From assembly GCA_964459845.1 (NCBI GenBank), contig CAYWOC010000020.1, positions 1 to 43,761 on the forward strand: a stretch of 43,761 bases of DNA, written 5' to 3'. Every line of letters begins with the position of its first letter. Position 1 is the first letter of the stretch. Both the position numbers and the translations under genes were made by a program. Positions 16,411-25,070 of this stretch are shown in pieces. Origin of the DNA: CALZFJ01 sp964459845 (GTDB taxonomy: Bacteria; Bacteroidota; Bacteroidia; Bacteroidales; Muribaculaceae). Below the pieces are notes generated by a model. The model was given only the letters and a program-made list of their open reading frames with translations. It had not been told where the DNA came from and made no database searches.

Positions 16411-16878
16411 CTACTTAAACTCTATTAGATATTTTGTATATTTTACTTCATTATATTTGAATGTCATCTCCTCACTGACGATGACAGGGCGTTTCGCGCC
16501 CTCAGGCTTCACTTTCTTTTCCACTGTGACGATGAAATCGGCATCACTTGCGGCAGTGAGTGTGCCTTTTATCTTTTTCCCGTCGGCAGTGAGCACCTCC
16601 ACTGGATTGCCGATGTTCTTGTCATACTGCGCCTTCACACGGAAAGGAGAAGTCAATCCTGCCGAGCCCACTTCAAGCTCATAGTCCTCATTGTCGCGGT
16701 CGAAATTTTCCTCAATAATGTTGTTTAGCCGCACACAATCGTCAATAGCCACGCTTGTCGAGCTGTCGATCTCCACCACAATGCGGTTGTCGGAAGAGAT
16801 TGCCACATCCACCAGAAATGCGTCGGTGTCTTGCAATGCTTTGTTTACAACGTCAATTAGAGCCGATTTGTCAATCAT
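16411..16878 (-). CDS. rimP: Ribosome maturation factor RimP
   Basis: A 155-residue two-domain protein required for 30S assembly. From ATG 16878 (MIDKSALIDVV) it has the alpha/beta domain with VVEIDSSTSVAIDDC and the ELEVGSAGLTSPF motif of the family, then a small SH3-like C-terminal domain. The frame is open for 17 more codons upstream, but those lack family similarity and lie close to the promoter. First gene of rimP-nusA-infB. Confidence 0.93.
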   Translation of the reverse strand: MIDKSALIDVVNKALQDTDAFLVDVAISSDNRIVVEIDSSTSVAIDDCVRLNNIIEENFDRDNEDYELEVGSAGLTSPFRVKAQYDKNIGNPVEVLTADGKKIKGTLTAASDADFIVTVEKKVKPEGAKRPVIVSEEMTFKYNEVKYTKYLIEFK

Positions 16879-16952
16879 ATATAATCGTGAAATTGGTAAA
16901 AAAATGAGGGAGCTGCCTGCCCCCTCCAAATCCTGTTTTAATAAACTCGCTG

Positions 16953-16984
16953 CAAATATAGATAATAATTGTGAAATTCACAAC
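16953..16984 (-). promoter_or_regulatory. Promoter of the rimP-nusA-infB operon
   Basis: On the minus strand GTTG is followed by 20 bases and TATATTTG, one mismatch from a perfect Bacteroidetes promoter. The -7 box ends 75 bases before the rimP ATG. The remaining space up to 17110 contains nothing else I recognise. Confidence 0.72.
16969..16983. promoter_or_regulatory. Perfect palindrome TTGTGAA-A-TTCACAA in the promoter spacer
   Basis: A 7-bp inverted repeat around one base sits between the -33 and -7 boxes of the rimP promoter, where a bound protein would block polymerase. No regulator can be named from the sequence. Confidence 0.5.
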
Positions 16985-17110
16985 CTTGCGCCCTATATTT
17001 AGGTGAGATGCCATCAAAACTTTATATTTATTTAATTTACTTTATTCTTTTTTATAAAGAATTTCGCCATACGCTATGCTTTATTCCTAACTGGAAATCT
17101 GGATTCGGGA

Positions 17111-18217
17111 TTAGTTCATTTTTACCTTTTCGGTTGCAGACAATGTCTCATTCCGCTTATCCACTGCATCCACCACACTGCGGGCAAGATTAATGAACGC
17201 AGCCCCCGACACGCTGTTTTGCAGCGTCACAGGCACTCCATCGTCGCCTCCACGGCATATTCCAGCCACAAGCGGAATCTGGCCAAGCAGATTTACGCCA
17301 AGTTTCTCAGCCAGATTCTTGCCGCCGTCTTTCCCGAAGATATAGTATTTTTCATCGGGATGCGCAGCGGGAGTGAACCACGACATATTCTCCACAATTC
17401 CGAGAATAGGCACATTCACATGCTCGCTCTGGAACATGCTCACACCCTTTCGGGCATCGGCGAGAGCCACCTCCTGAGGTGTTGTCACCACGATTGCGCC
17501 TGTTATGGCAAGTGTCTGCACAAGCGTGAGGTGTATGTCGCTTGTGCCGGGAGGCATATCTATAACAAAATAGTCAAGTTCGCCCCAGTCGGCTTCGTTG
17601 ATTAGCTGCTTGAGCGCATTGCTTGCCATTCCTCCGCGCCAAAGCACAGCCTTCTCTTTATCCACAAGGAAGCCTATCGACAACAGTTTCACGCCATATT
17701 TTTCTATTGGGAGAATCAGGTTCTTGCCGTCTTTAGCAGTCATATAGAGCTGCTCATCCTCCACTCCAAACATCTTTGGCACCGACGGGCCGAATATGTC
17801 GGCATCAAGCAGCCCCACTTTATAGCCGAGCTGCGCAAGCGACACAGCAAGATTGCTCGCCACAGTGGATTTGCCAACACCGCCTTTTCCCGACGACACG
17901 CCGATAATGTTTTTCACTCCGGGAAGCGGATTCTCTGGTTTCGGGGCAGCAGCCATACGAGTCTTCACCCGGATATTGCCCTTGATGTTCACATCGGGGC
18001 TGATATATGTATTGATAGCCACTTCAGCCGACTTCACCACCGATTTCATGAACGGATCGGTTGGCTTGTCGAAGATAAGCGAAAATGATACGGTGAGTCC
18101 GTCGATACGTATATCGTCTTCCACCATTCCGCTCGACACGATATCCTTTCCTGTGCCCGGATAGCGCACAGTGCGCAGGGCATCAAGAATTAGGTTGGGA
18201 TATAATCTTAATTCCAT
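17111..18217 (-). CDS. Mrp/ApbC-type P-loop ATPase, iron-sulfur carrier family
   Basis: A 368-residue protein from ATG 18217 (MELRLYPNLILDAL). Residues 1-90 form a MIP18/DUF59-type domain, and the ATPase begins at about 100 with the deviant Walker A SGKGGVGKS (109-117), then DADIFGPSVP and DMPPGTSD. Family members carry Fe-S clusters to apo-proteins. The usual C-terminal CPxC cluster site is missing: after ENMSWFTP the sequence reads PAAHPDEKYY. Bacteroidetes versions often differ here. It follows trmB by 37 bases on the same strand. Confidence 0.9.
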   Translation of the reverse strand: MELRLYPNLILDALRTVRYPGTGKDIVSSGMVEDDIRIDGLTVSFSLIFDKPTDPFMKSVVKSAEVAINTYISPDVNIKGNIRVKTRMAAAPKPENPLPGVKNIIGVSSGKGGVGKSTVASNLAVSLAQLGYKVGLLDADIFGPSVPKMFGVEDEQLYMTAKDGKNLILPIEKYGVKLLSIGFLVDKEKAVLWRGGMASNALKQLINEADWGELDYFVIDMPPGTSDIHLTLVQTLAITGAIVVTTPQEVALADARKGVSMFQSEHVNVPILGIVENMSWFTPAAHPDEKYYIFGKDGGKNLAEKLGVNLLGQIPLVAGICRGGDDGVPVTLQNSVSGAAFINLARSVVDAVDKRNETLSATEKVKMN

Positions 18218-18254
18218 TATGTAGTTTGATTTTTTATTCTTGAATATGCGAGCT

Positions 18255-19049
18255 TCATTCAGCCTCGCCATCCACACCTTGATTATCTTTATGTTCAAGC
18301 ATCTGCGGACATTGGATATAACCGCGAGAGAAGCTGCGGTAGGTGTCCTCCTCTATCTCTATGTCAGGCTCTTGCAGCACGGTGTCGGCATCAAGGTGGA
18401 ACTTGATATACTTTATGGTCAGTCCGCGGTCGAGCCACTGCTGCTCATAGAATGTCTTGATTTCGAGTATGTCGTCGGCGATGCCCGAATGATACAGGTC
18501 GTCGGTATCGACCGCAATGTCCAAGTTGTTCAGCTTCACCATCGCATCGGTATAAGTGTAAAGAAATGGACTGTCGGTCTTTAGATGCACAATGCCGTCG
18601 GGTTTCAGAATCTCACGATAAAGTTCCATAAACCGGGTTGAGGTCAGGCGTTTACGCACCTTCTTCATCTGCGGATCGGGGAATGTTATCCATATCTCGC
18701 TAACTTCGCCCGGCGTGAAAAAGTGAGATATAAGCTCAATGTTTGTGCGCAGAAAAGCCACATTCGTCAAGCCATCAGTGTGAGCTTGCTTTGCGCCTGT
18801 CCACATTCTTGCGCCTTTTATATCTACGCCTATGTAGTTCTTCTCGGGGAAACGTTTCGCAAGACCTACGGCATATTCGCCTTTGCCGCAACCAAGCTCA
18901 AGCACTATCGGGTTGTCGTTCTTAAAAAAGTCGGCAGCCCAGCGGCCTTTAAGCGGACACTCCTGCCGTTGTATCACCGAGAACGGAAACTGAAACACAT
19001 TTGGCAATGCGTCCATTTCGGCAAATTTCTTCAGTTTATTCTTTCCCAT
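18255..19049 (-). CDS. trmB: tRNA (guanine-N7)-methyltransferase
   Basis: A 264-residue SAM-dependent enzyme making m7G46 in tRNA. The SAM loop LELGCGKGEYAV is near residue 51, followed by GVDIKGARMW, then the TrmB signature TFPDPQMKKVRKRL near 125 and LKTDSPFLYTYT near 158. The C-terminus is acidic. Only 25 bases separate it from the preceding LRR protein gene, and no promoter is evident between them, so the three genes 20427-17111 may form one transcript. Confidence 0.93.
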   Translation of the reverse strand: MGKNKLKKFAEMDALPNVFQFPFSVIQRQECPLKGRWAADFFKNDNPIVLELGCGKGEYAVGLAKRFPEKNYIGVDIKGARMWTGAKQAHTDGLTNVAFLRTNIELISHFFTPGEVSEIWITFPDPQMKKVRKRLTSTRFMELYREILKPDGIVHLKTDSPFLYTYTDAMVKLNNLDIAVDTDDLYHSGIADDILEIKTFYEQQWLDRGLTIKYIKFHLDADTVLQEPDIEIEEDTYRSFSRGYIQCPQMLEHKDNQGVDGEAE

Positions 19050-19074
19050 TGGAAATCGCTATGTAATAGATTGA

Positions 19075-20427
19075 TTATTTTCTTAATAATTTGACATTAT
19101 GGGCACTGCCGTCGGCAAGCACAACTCGCGCCACATACATATGCCCCCCAAACGACCGTGTGTCGATTGCTGCCGCCTCGGCAAGCGGCTTGGCTTCAGC
19201 CACTACCCTGCCGGCCTCATCAGCCACCAGCACAGCATCGATTCGGCTGCCAGCTTCAATGTGCAGTACAGCCGCATCAAAATGCGCGCGCAGCCCCTTA
19301 TTGCCCATTATATTCTCCACGCCCAACCCGGGATCCACCTCTATGGCAAACTCGCGCCACTGGCTGGCATTGCTGTATTCGCCGACCAAGTTTTCATTCA
19401 CATATAGTGTAGCACGGTGGCTGTCAGTATTCACTCCGTTGAACACCTCTTTGCCGAGCGAGGGGACGGCAAGTGGCTTTGTTATCAGCTCGGTAAGTTT
19501 TGCCCCGTCAAAAGCATTGTCGCCGATGTATTCCACTTTAGCAGGAATTGTGGCAGAGGTCACCCCTATGTTGCAATATGCATAGTCGCCTATTGTCGTA
19601 GCATCATCTGGCACAATTATCATCTTTGCCAAGTTGCTGCCGAAATACACGCCTTCTGGCACATCGCTCAAGCTCTTTGGCAACGATGCCACTGCTATCC
19701 GTGTGTTGGCAAACGCCCATTTGCCCACCGACACCAGCTTAGGGCATCGGGAGAAATCGAATGCGGTTATCGATGTGCCGGCAAATGCCTCATCGCCTAT
19801 ACTCGACAACTGGCTTGCGGCGGCAATTTCCACCACTTCCAGCTTTGCACAGGCGGCAAATGCCGAATTGCCAACAGCCTCAACCGAGCTGTCTATCTTC
19901 ACGCTGGCGAGCATTCCGCAGCCAGCAAATGCTCTATCTCCTATCTGCTTGGCTGGCACACTCGCTGCCGTGATTGCCGATGAATAGAATGCTGAATTGC
20001 CCACCGCCTCCACCGATGATGGAAACTCCACGCCGCTGAGCGACTTGCAGCCCGCAAATGCCGCCTCTCCTATCACTTTGAGCGAAGCCGGCAACTTTAT
20101 AGACTTCAATTTTGAACCGAAAAAGCTATATGGAGGTATGGCATCGGCAGCAAATGAGCCTCGCTGCCCGAAATAGCTTTCAGCGGCAGCACAGGTATAG
20201 CCCTTGATTACCGCTGCCGACATATCCACATCGGTGAGCGAAGACATCTCCTCTGCCATAAAGCTGAAGTCGCGTACATCGACAGCCCCCGATATGGTCA
20301 GCTCCGACACTGTCTTGTCGGTGACAGCTTTCTCCAAGCCGCCCTCGGTGCAAGTCACAGTCAACGCCCATGCCGAAACTGGCACAAGCACCGACATAAA
20401 AGCAGAAACAAGCAATCTATTATTCAT
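19075..20427 (-). CDS. BspA-like leucine-rich repeat secreted protein
   Basis: A 450-residue exported protein with a signal peptide (cleavage after AWA near residue 21). From about residue 100 to 330 it contains BspA/LRR_5 repeats of the form IGxxAFxGCxxLxxVxxPxSVxxVG, one per 22-23 residues. The last 75 residues (DAVLVADEAGRVV to NVKLLRK) resemble a C-terminal sorting or carbohydrate-type domain ending in K-LLRK, like type IX cargo tails; that reading is tentative. BspA proteins mediate adhesion in related oral and gut Bacteroidales. A TATCTTTG box lies 41 bases upstream. Confidence 0.85.
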   Translation of the reverse strand: MNNRLLVSAFMSVLVPVSAWALTVTCTEGGLEKAVTDKTVSELTISGAVDVRDFSFMAEEMSSLTDVDMSAAVIKGYTCAAAESYFGQRGSFAADAIPPYSFFGSKLKSIKLPASLKVIGEAAFAGCKSLSGVEFPSSVEAVGNSAFYSSAITAASVPAKQIGDRAFAGCGMLASVKIDSSVEAVGNSAFAACAKLEVVEIAAASQLSSIGDEAFAGTSITAFDFSRCPKLVSVGKWAFANTRIAVASLPKSLSDVPEGVYFGSNLAKMIIVPDDATTIGDYAYCNIGVTSATIPAKVEYIGDNAFDGAKLTELITKPLAVPSLGKEVFNGVNTDSHRATLYVNENLVGEYSNASQWREFAIEVDPGLGVENIMGNKGLRAHFDAAVLHIEAGSRIDAVLVADEAGRVVAEAKPLAEAAAIDTRSFGGHMYVARVVLADGSAHNVKLLRK

Positions 20428-20658
20428 AATATGCCACTCTTTTCAGGAGTTTTCAATTCATTGATTACAAAGATAGCGCAAACCGAATGCAGAATATCAA
20501 GCTTGCTTGAATATTATGCTGAGGCGCAGCCTATCTTCTACAAAGATAGTGAAATTCTGCAAGAAACTACGCAGTATATTATCAAAACCGCAACAATAAC
20601 ACTAAACGTTATATCCTCAAGCTATTTCCATAACGACAAACGCTCGGTGAAAAACCGA
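20428..20658. other. Intergenic stretch with a -7 box
   Basis: This is most of the 323-base gap between the LRR gene and the LruC gene. It contains TATCTTTG on the minus strand (20468-20475), the probable -7 box of the LRR gene. I see no RNA gene or convincing small frame in the rest. Confidence 0.4.
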
Positions 20659-20699
20659 CTGTGGGCGCAAAACGATGGTGAATCGTTTTGCGCCCACAG
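20659..20699. terminator. Strong 18-bp hairpin terminator behind the LruC gene
   Basis: Positions 20659-20676 pair perfectly with 20682-20699 around a 5-base loop. On the minus strand the stem leads into TCGGTTTTTC, fitting the end of the LruC transcript. A T-rich tract also follows on the plus side. It is the most stable hairpin in the window. Confidence 0.8.
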
Positions 20700-20750
20700 C
20701 TTTTATTTTAAGAAATCAATCTGTCTTTTTTATGATGATTGAATCGTCTG

Positions 20751-22820
20751 CTATTTCTTCAAGAACCAGTCCTCACAATCCATGCCTTTCGAAGTAGCCC
20801 ACTTGCTATACTTGGTATATACCTTGTCGATTCTCACCGATTCTGGTGCTGGTTCAAAGTCCTTCACAGGCAAGCTGATAGCGAATGGAAATTCTCCATC
20901 CCTGTCGATATAATAAGCATCCTTGCCAGTGTTCTTCAGCTTGCTGTCGCAGCGTGAAGTGGCTTTATGCTTAGGCAGATGCACCTCGGTACGAGTTTTT
21001 GCGCCCTTCTTGTAGTTGGCTATAATAAACGGATTCATATCCTCAGCAACTTTCTTCTTCGACAGCCCGCTCTTGAACGTGCGTGTTATGGTGAACGACT
21101 TGCCACGGTCGGCAGCAGCGTCTTCGGTGACGATAACACTCTTGGTGTCGTCTTCATAAATCATGCCATTGGAGAACTCTGTCTTATCAATCAAGCTCTC
21201 GCTCAAGCCAAATTGCACAGCGAATGCATTGATATAGCTTGCCGAACCCGCCGGCTGCACCGGAGTAAACGTGTCCACGATTTTCACAACATCATTGTCT
21301 ATGTTGCCAAACATCACTTCACGCTTATGCTGAATCATAACGTCATTGAGGTCATAGTCGCCACCGTATGGCCAGATGTCCTCAAAGCAGTAGGTATGGT
21401 AAGTAGTTTCGGTCGAGAAGCCCTCGCTATTCTTAGGCTCAAGTGTCGGTCGCTCATCTTGCTTGATAGCATAGCTTGGCTCGGTATCTATAGTGAAGAG
21501 AATATCCTCATAGCTCAAATCCACATAGCTGTCTTCCACGCCATACAGCAATGAGCCGTTAGGCAATCTCAGTGAGATGAATCCCTTTCTCAATTTCGTG
21601 AGATTAGCCCAATCCACATCCACTGTCAAGTTGTTCCAGTTTGGCTCGCAGTTGGAATATATGCCCCACTTGCCGTTTACGACAATCGCCTTTCTGCCAT
21701 CTTCCCATCCGCGAGGCACAATAAAGTAGCCGATGGTGTAGCCGGCAGGGAACTCTTCCTTCAGTTTTCCATCCTCAGGATCCAAGAAAAGCAACTGGGT
21801 GCGCAAGTTCTTGGCACCGTTCACGCCGTAAGGCTGAAGCGGAGCCGAGCCGTCGGAATAATAAGGCTTGTTGTCGCTCGACGACACATTCGGTATGATT
21901 ACATACTTGTCCACCTCGCGCAGACCTCCGCCAGGCACATCGCCAGTCTTGTAATAGTAATACCCCAATGTGTTCTGGTTGTCGGCAGACTCATGCAGGA
22001 ATGTCATGAACACCTTCGCGCTCTTCACCGTCTTTATCGTTCCGTCGGCATCCTGATATGTGCCGCCGAGGTTTGTGTTCACCAAGTCGGTGTCGAATTT
22101 GCGCAGATACGAGTTGTCCAGTCTGTCAGGCCCGTTTGCGGCAGGCTTCGATGTATTGCCTTGCCACAGCACGTTTCTTATGGCAATCACCTCCTCGGGC
22201 GTAAGTTTGCCGGCAGTGAAGAGGTTGCTATATTTGTCGTAGTTGATTTGTCCGTGGGTACCGCTGCTCGTAGCCCAATCGATATATGAAAATATGCGAA
22301 AACCTGGGTCGGCATCAACGTATGCCTTATGCCACTCATATTCCGTGTCTGCGCTCTTTGTGCTTATAAATGGAGCTTTGGCTGTGTCATACATATTGTT
22401 GATATCGATGCGCACCTCACCATTCTCCACTTTCGCTTTGGTGATGGCAGGAACACCAAATGCCGACACCTGAACCCACACATCGCCAGTGTAAGACGGT
22501 ATGTCGGCTGTGCCGCGGTAGCAGCCGTCTTTATCGGCAAAGATGCGGAAAGCTGGCTCGCCTACAATATCATCGTTGTTTTCGCTCACTGGATTGCTAA
22601 CATATACCGAAAAAAGAGCATTTGCAGCATACTGACCATAGTTGAGGTCAAGCGATATGCTCTTTGTTGTCTCAAAGCTGAAATACTCCGTCTCAGGCTT
22701 GTTGTTCAAGTCGTCTTTCTTTCCATTATCAATATGAGGGTCGCTCACGCACGATTGCGATAAAGCACCCACCAATAGCGGCAACATAAAGGCGTGCCAT
22801 CCTTTTCCTTGCATTCTCAT
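20751..22820 (-). CDS. LruC-domain surface lipoprotein
   Basis: A 689-residue lipoprotein: a hydrophobic leader followed by the lipobox LSQSC, so it is anchored by lipid at about residue 24. The middle (about 190-380) resembles DUF4114/DUF4842-like segments of LruC proteins. Around residue 480 lies the diagnostic FEDIWPYGGDYDLNDVM. LruC proteins are calcium-rich, immunogenic surface lipoproteins first noted in Leptospira and common in Bacteroidales; no enzymatic role is known. It is a single-gene unit with a very strong terminator. Two start ATGs (residues 1 and 3) are equivalent for export. Confidence 0.85.
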   Translation of the reverse strand: MRMQGKGWHAFMLPLLVGALSQSCVSDPHIDNGKKDDLNNKPETEYFSFETTKSISLDLNYGQYAANALFSVYVSNPVSENNDDIVGEPAFRIFADKDGCYRGTADIPSYTGDVWVQVSAFGVPAITKAKVENGEVRIDINNMYDTAKAPFISTKSADTEYEWHKAYVDADPGFRIFSYIDWATSSGTHGQINYDKYSNLFTAGKLTPEEVIAIRNVLWQGNTSKPAANGPDRLDNSYLRKFDTDLVNTNLGGTYQDADGTIKTVKSAKVFMTFLHESADNQNTLGYYYYKTGDVPGGGLREVDKYVIIPNVSSSDNKPYYSDGSAPLQPYGVNGAKNLRTQLLFLDPEDGKLKEEFPAGYTIGYFIVPRGWEDGRKAIVVNGKWGIYSNCEPNWNNLTVDVDWANLTKLRKGFISLRLPNGSLLYGVEDSYVDLSYEDILFTIDTEPSYAIKQDERPTLEPKNSEGFSTETTYHTYCFEDIWPYGGDYDLNDVMIQHKREVMFGNIDNDVVKIVDTFTPVQPAGSASYINAFAVQFGLSESLIDKTEFSNGMIYEDDTKSVIVTEDAAADRGKSFTITRTFKSGLSKKKVAEDMNPFIIANYKKGAKTRTEVHLPKHKATSRCDSKLKNTGKDAYYIDRDGEFPFAISLPVKDFEPAPESVRIDKVYTKYSKWATSKGMDCEDWFLKK

Positions 22821-23277
22821 ATATATTCGATTCCGTTTTTTTATAGCTTATGCACTGTTAGATCAGCATCAGTTTAATTCAAAGACGTTTACATTTTTGT
22901 GTGAAACACCCCACACCTTTCAATATCAACCGCAAAAATGCGAACTTTTATCCAATTATCCAAATAAAATTGCAAAAATTCGCAAATTCCCCCCAAAAAT
23001 CCCAAATTCCACCAAAAATTTCTCCGAAAAATTCTCGCTTTCTATGTCAAATGCTTGAATTGCGATATTTTGCGACCTTAAAGGAGTTTCTATTAAAAAG
23101 TTACCGGCAATCGTGCCGTTATACGTTCAATTCTTTGGTCATTTTCAGAATTTATTGCTTTAAATAACAAAGTTACGATTTTTTGCGATAGCTTAGCCAT
23201 TTTGTGAATAAAATTTATTCGGCAAAATTTCGAGGAGATTCGTTGCATTTCCACAATTACCCACAAGATTAAAAGAC
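22821..23277. other. AT-rich intergenic region without a recognisable gene
   Basis: A gap of about 460 bases between the LruC gene and the toxin-antitoxin terminator. It contains C-runs, A-runs and short repeats of AAAATTC/CCAAAAAT type, and a weak CGGCA-ATCG-TGCCG hairpin near 23105. I found no clear promoter boxes for the LruC gene; CGTCTTTG on the minus strand near 22885 is the closest. A plus-strand frame at 22901-23167 is not convincing. Confidence 0.4.
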
Positions 23278-23301
23278 AAAAAGCCCACTCGATGAGTGAA
23301 C
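23278..23301 (-). terminator. Intrinsic terminator of the HigBA module
   Basis: On the minus strand GTTCACTC pairs with GAGTGGGC (two G-T pairs) around a 3-base loop and is followed by TTTTT. It lies 30 bases after the antitoxin stop. Confidence 0.65.
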
Positions 23302-23330
23302 CTTTTTATATCAAAGATTATTCCTCTACA

Positions 23331-23651
23331 TTAGAAAATTGTTAAACTCACACGGCATCCTAAACCCTCAAAGATACGAAAAAGTGTGCCTAATTGAATA
23401 TCGGCTTTGCCATTTTCCAGTCGAGATATATAAGTTTTTTTTGTACCTATCTTTTCTGCAAGTTCTTGTTGTGTAAGCCCTGCACGTTTGCGTTTTTCTT
23501 TAAGAGTTTGAGCAAGACAAAACGCTTCGGTTTCTTTGTCAAACTCTTTACGAGAATGAGTACCCACCTTTCCAAATTCAACATTAAGCAATTCATCAAG
23601 ATTGCTACAATTCATAATGGCTTTTTTCTTTGCTTCTTCCATAACGCTCAT
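23331..23651 (-). CDS. XRE-family antitoxin (HigA-like)
   Basis: A 106-residue DNA-binding protein. Residues 48-100 form an XRE helix-turn-helix (LTQQELAEKIGTKKTYISRLENGKADIQLGT split over recognition and turn). The N-terminal 45 residues are the variable toxin-contacting part, with LNVEFGKVGTHSRKEFD resembling HigA antitoxins paired with Gp49-type toxins. It overlaps the end of the toxin frame by 4 bases, so it depends on toxin translation reaching that point or on its own re-initiation. It looks intact although the toxin is not. Confidence 0.88.
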   Translation of the reverse strand: MSVMEEAKKKAIMNCSNLDELLNVEFGKVGTHSRKEFDKETEAFCLAQTLKEKRKRAGLTQQELAEKIGTKKTYISRLENGKADIQLGTLFRIFEGLGCRVSLTIF

Positions 23652-23948
23652 TTTTTAGATTCAAAATATTCTTTCATTAATCTTTCTGCTTTTACAATTT
23701 CACCCGAAGGTGTTTTTTGTGTTTTCTTTTGAAATCCATTGAAAAGGATAACTAAAGAGCCCTCATCGAAACAACAGAATATTCTAAAAATATCGCCACC
23801 AAATTCTATTCTTATTTCAAAAAGACCTTTACTACCTTCAATGCTTTTAAGTATGGTAATAGGCAATCTTTTTTCTGACCTTCTCGGTCTGAGCTACATA
23901 AAACTCATTGAAATAATGTTTATAGAATTTTATTTCTCAGTTTGCCAT
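23648..23948 (-). pseudogene. Broken HigB/Gp49-type toxin gene
   Basis: The C-terminal two thirds are in one frame (LFEIRIEFGGDIFRIFCCFDEG to KAERLMKEYFE), a clear RelE/HigB Gp49-type toxin core. The N-terminal part (EIKFYKHYFNEFYVAQTEK, then VRKKIAYYH) lies in another frame, open from 23936 to a TAA at 23847-23849. The ATG at 23946-23948 is followed three codons later by TGA (23937-23939), probably from CGA. So a nonsense codon and a frame change, likely with loss of some residues, both block a full-length toxin. The only start for the C-terminal piece is TTG at 23866. The promoter upstream is still perfect. Confidence 0.8.
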
Positions 23949-23967
23949 ATATTTGTTTTTACAACGG

Positions 23968-23999
23968 CAAAGTTAACTAAAAAGTTTACCTGCACCAAA
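23968..23999 (-). promoter_or_regulatory. Promoter of the HigBA module
   Basis: On the minus strand TTTG (23996-23999), 20 bases, TAACTTTG (23968-23975). The 8-base palindrome AGTTAACT (23971-23978) overlaps the -7 box and could be part of an antitoxin operator. Confidence 0.8.
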
Positions 24000-24020
24000 T
24001 TTTAAAATCTTTTATTTACC

Positions 24021-25070
24021 TTAACGTGAGTAGGGTCTATTTTTTGTTATGAAATCGGTGGCCAAGGCTACGGCTCGATGGAAAGCCTCATCCTGTCCGG
24101 GAACGGTGATAAACAGATGCACTGCCCCGGGGAACTCGATGCGTGTCACCACATTGCCGCCCGCTTTTTGTGCAAACTCAGCTCCCTGGTCACAAAGGAT
24201 GTCGCGCCCGGCTGCTATAAGCAATGTGGGAGGAAGGTTGATTTTCAGAGCATCGGCTGAATTCAGCCCCACATCCACAAGAGGGTTACCGGCTGGTGAA
24301 TTGCCTATATATGCTTTATTGAATATGTTCATAAGTTCGGCATCGAGGGCATAACCCTTGCCATACTTTTCCCATGATGCCGACCCGTCGGCAAACGCCT
24401 TAGTGACAGGATAAAACACCACAAGCGATTTAATCAATCCTCGGCACTCATTTGAGAGGGCTGAAGCTATGGCCAGATTTCCGCCTGAGCTGTCACCTCC
24501 CACCGTGATGCTGGCGGCATCAACATTAAGTGAGTCGGCATTGTTGCAAGCATATTTTATGGCATCTTTGCAGTCGTCAAGTCCGCATGGGAACGGATGC
24601 TCTGGAGCAAGGCGGTAATCCACAGCAAGCACTTTCATCTTGCCTGTAGCCGCCATGGCATCGCAGAAGCGGGCGCAACTGTTCAGACTTCCGAATGTCC
24701 ATCCGCCACCATGAAAATATATGAGCAGAGGCAGCTTGCCGCCATCCTCGGGAAGCGCGACCGGCTCATAGAGTCTGAGCGTAGGCGAGATGCTGCGCAC
24801 AGCCACATTGCCCGACATTTCGGGCGCAGCATTGCGCGAATGGCGCACGGCTTCGAGGGCGGTGTTGTCGCCGCCTATTGCCGACATTATGGCTGATGCC
24901 TGACTGCGCTGCAAGCCGACTGGCATATTCCTTAAAAACTCATCTGCCTGACTGCGCATCACATCATCTTGCGCAAAGCTCTGCGCTGCAGCTGCAGCAA
25001 ATGCCACCACGGTTGCAAAAAATATTTTATAGACTGCTTTCATCATAGTTCTGTAGTTATTCGTTTTCAA
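24021..25070 (-). CDS. Secreted HSL-family alpha/beta-hydrolase (esterase)
   Basis: A 349-residue esterase with an N-terminal signal peptide (hydrophobic 15-33, cleavage near SFA-QDD), so it acts outside the cytoplasm. The oxyanion motif FHGGG is at 119-123, the nucleophile elbow GGDSSGG at 191-197 (Ser194), the acid at Asp290 in AAGRD, and the base at His318 in GAVHLF: a complete hormone-sensitive-lipase type triad. The start ATG overlaps the preceding stop (ATGA). It is last in a six-gene operon with steroid-type reductases, so an ester of a sterol or bile acid is a plausible substrate; this is inference. Confidence 0.88.
   Translation of the reverse strand: MKTNNYRTMMKAVYKIFFATVVAFAAAAAQSFAQDDVMRSQADEFLRNMPVGLQRSQASAIMSAIGGDNTALEAVRHSRNAAPEMSGNVAVRSISPTLRLYEPVALPEDGGKLPLLIYFHGGGWTFGSLNSCARFCDAMAATGKMKVLAVDYRLAPEHPFPCGLDDCKDAIKYACNNADSLNVDAASITVGGDSSGGNLAIASALSNECRGLIKSLVVFYPVTKAFADGSASWEKYGKGYALDAELMNIFNKAYIGNSPAGNPLVDVGLNSADALKINLPPTLLIAAGRDILCDQGAEFAQKAGGNVVTRIEFPGAVHLFITVPGQDEAFHRAVALATDFITKNRPYSR

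Noticed and set aside
16969..16983. CRP-binding site in the rimP promoter
   Set aside because: TGTGA and TCACA are present but 3 bases apart instead of 6, so it is reported only as an unnamed palindrome.
19400..20100. Tandem DNA repeats in the LRR gene as a CRISPR-like or satellite array
   Set aside because: The periodicity is at protein level (22-23 residue BspA repeats) and the DNA units are diverged.
22901..23167. Plus-strand frame of 88 codons in the gap before the toxin-antitoxin module
   Set aside because: Composition is that of random AT-rich DNA (Phe/Lys/Ser/Asn), with no promoter boxes and no similarity I recognise.
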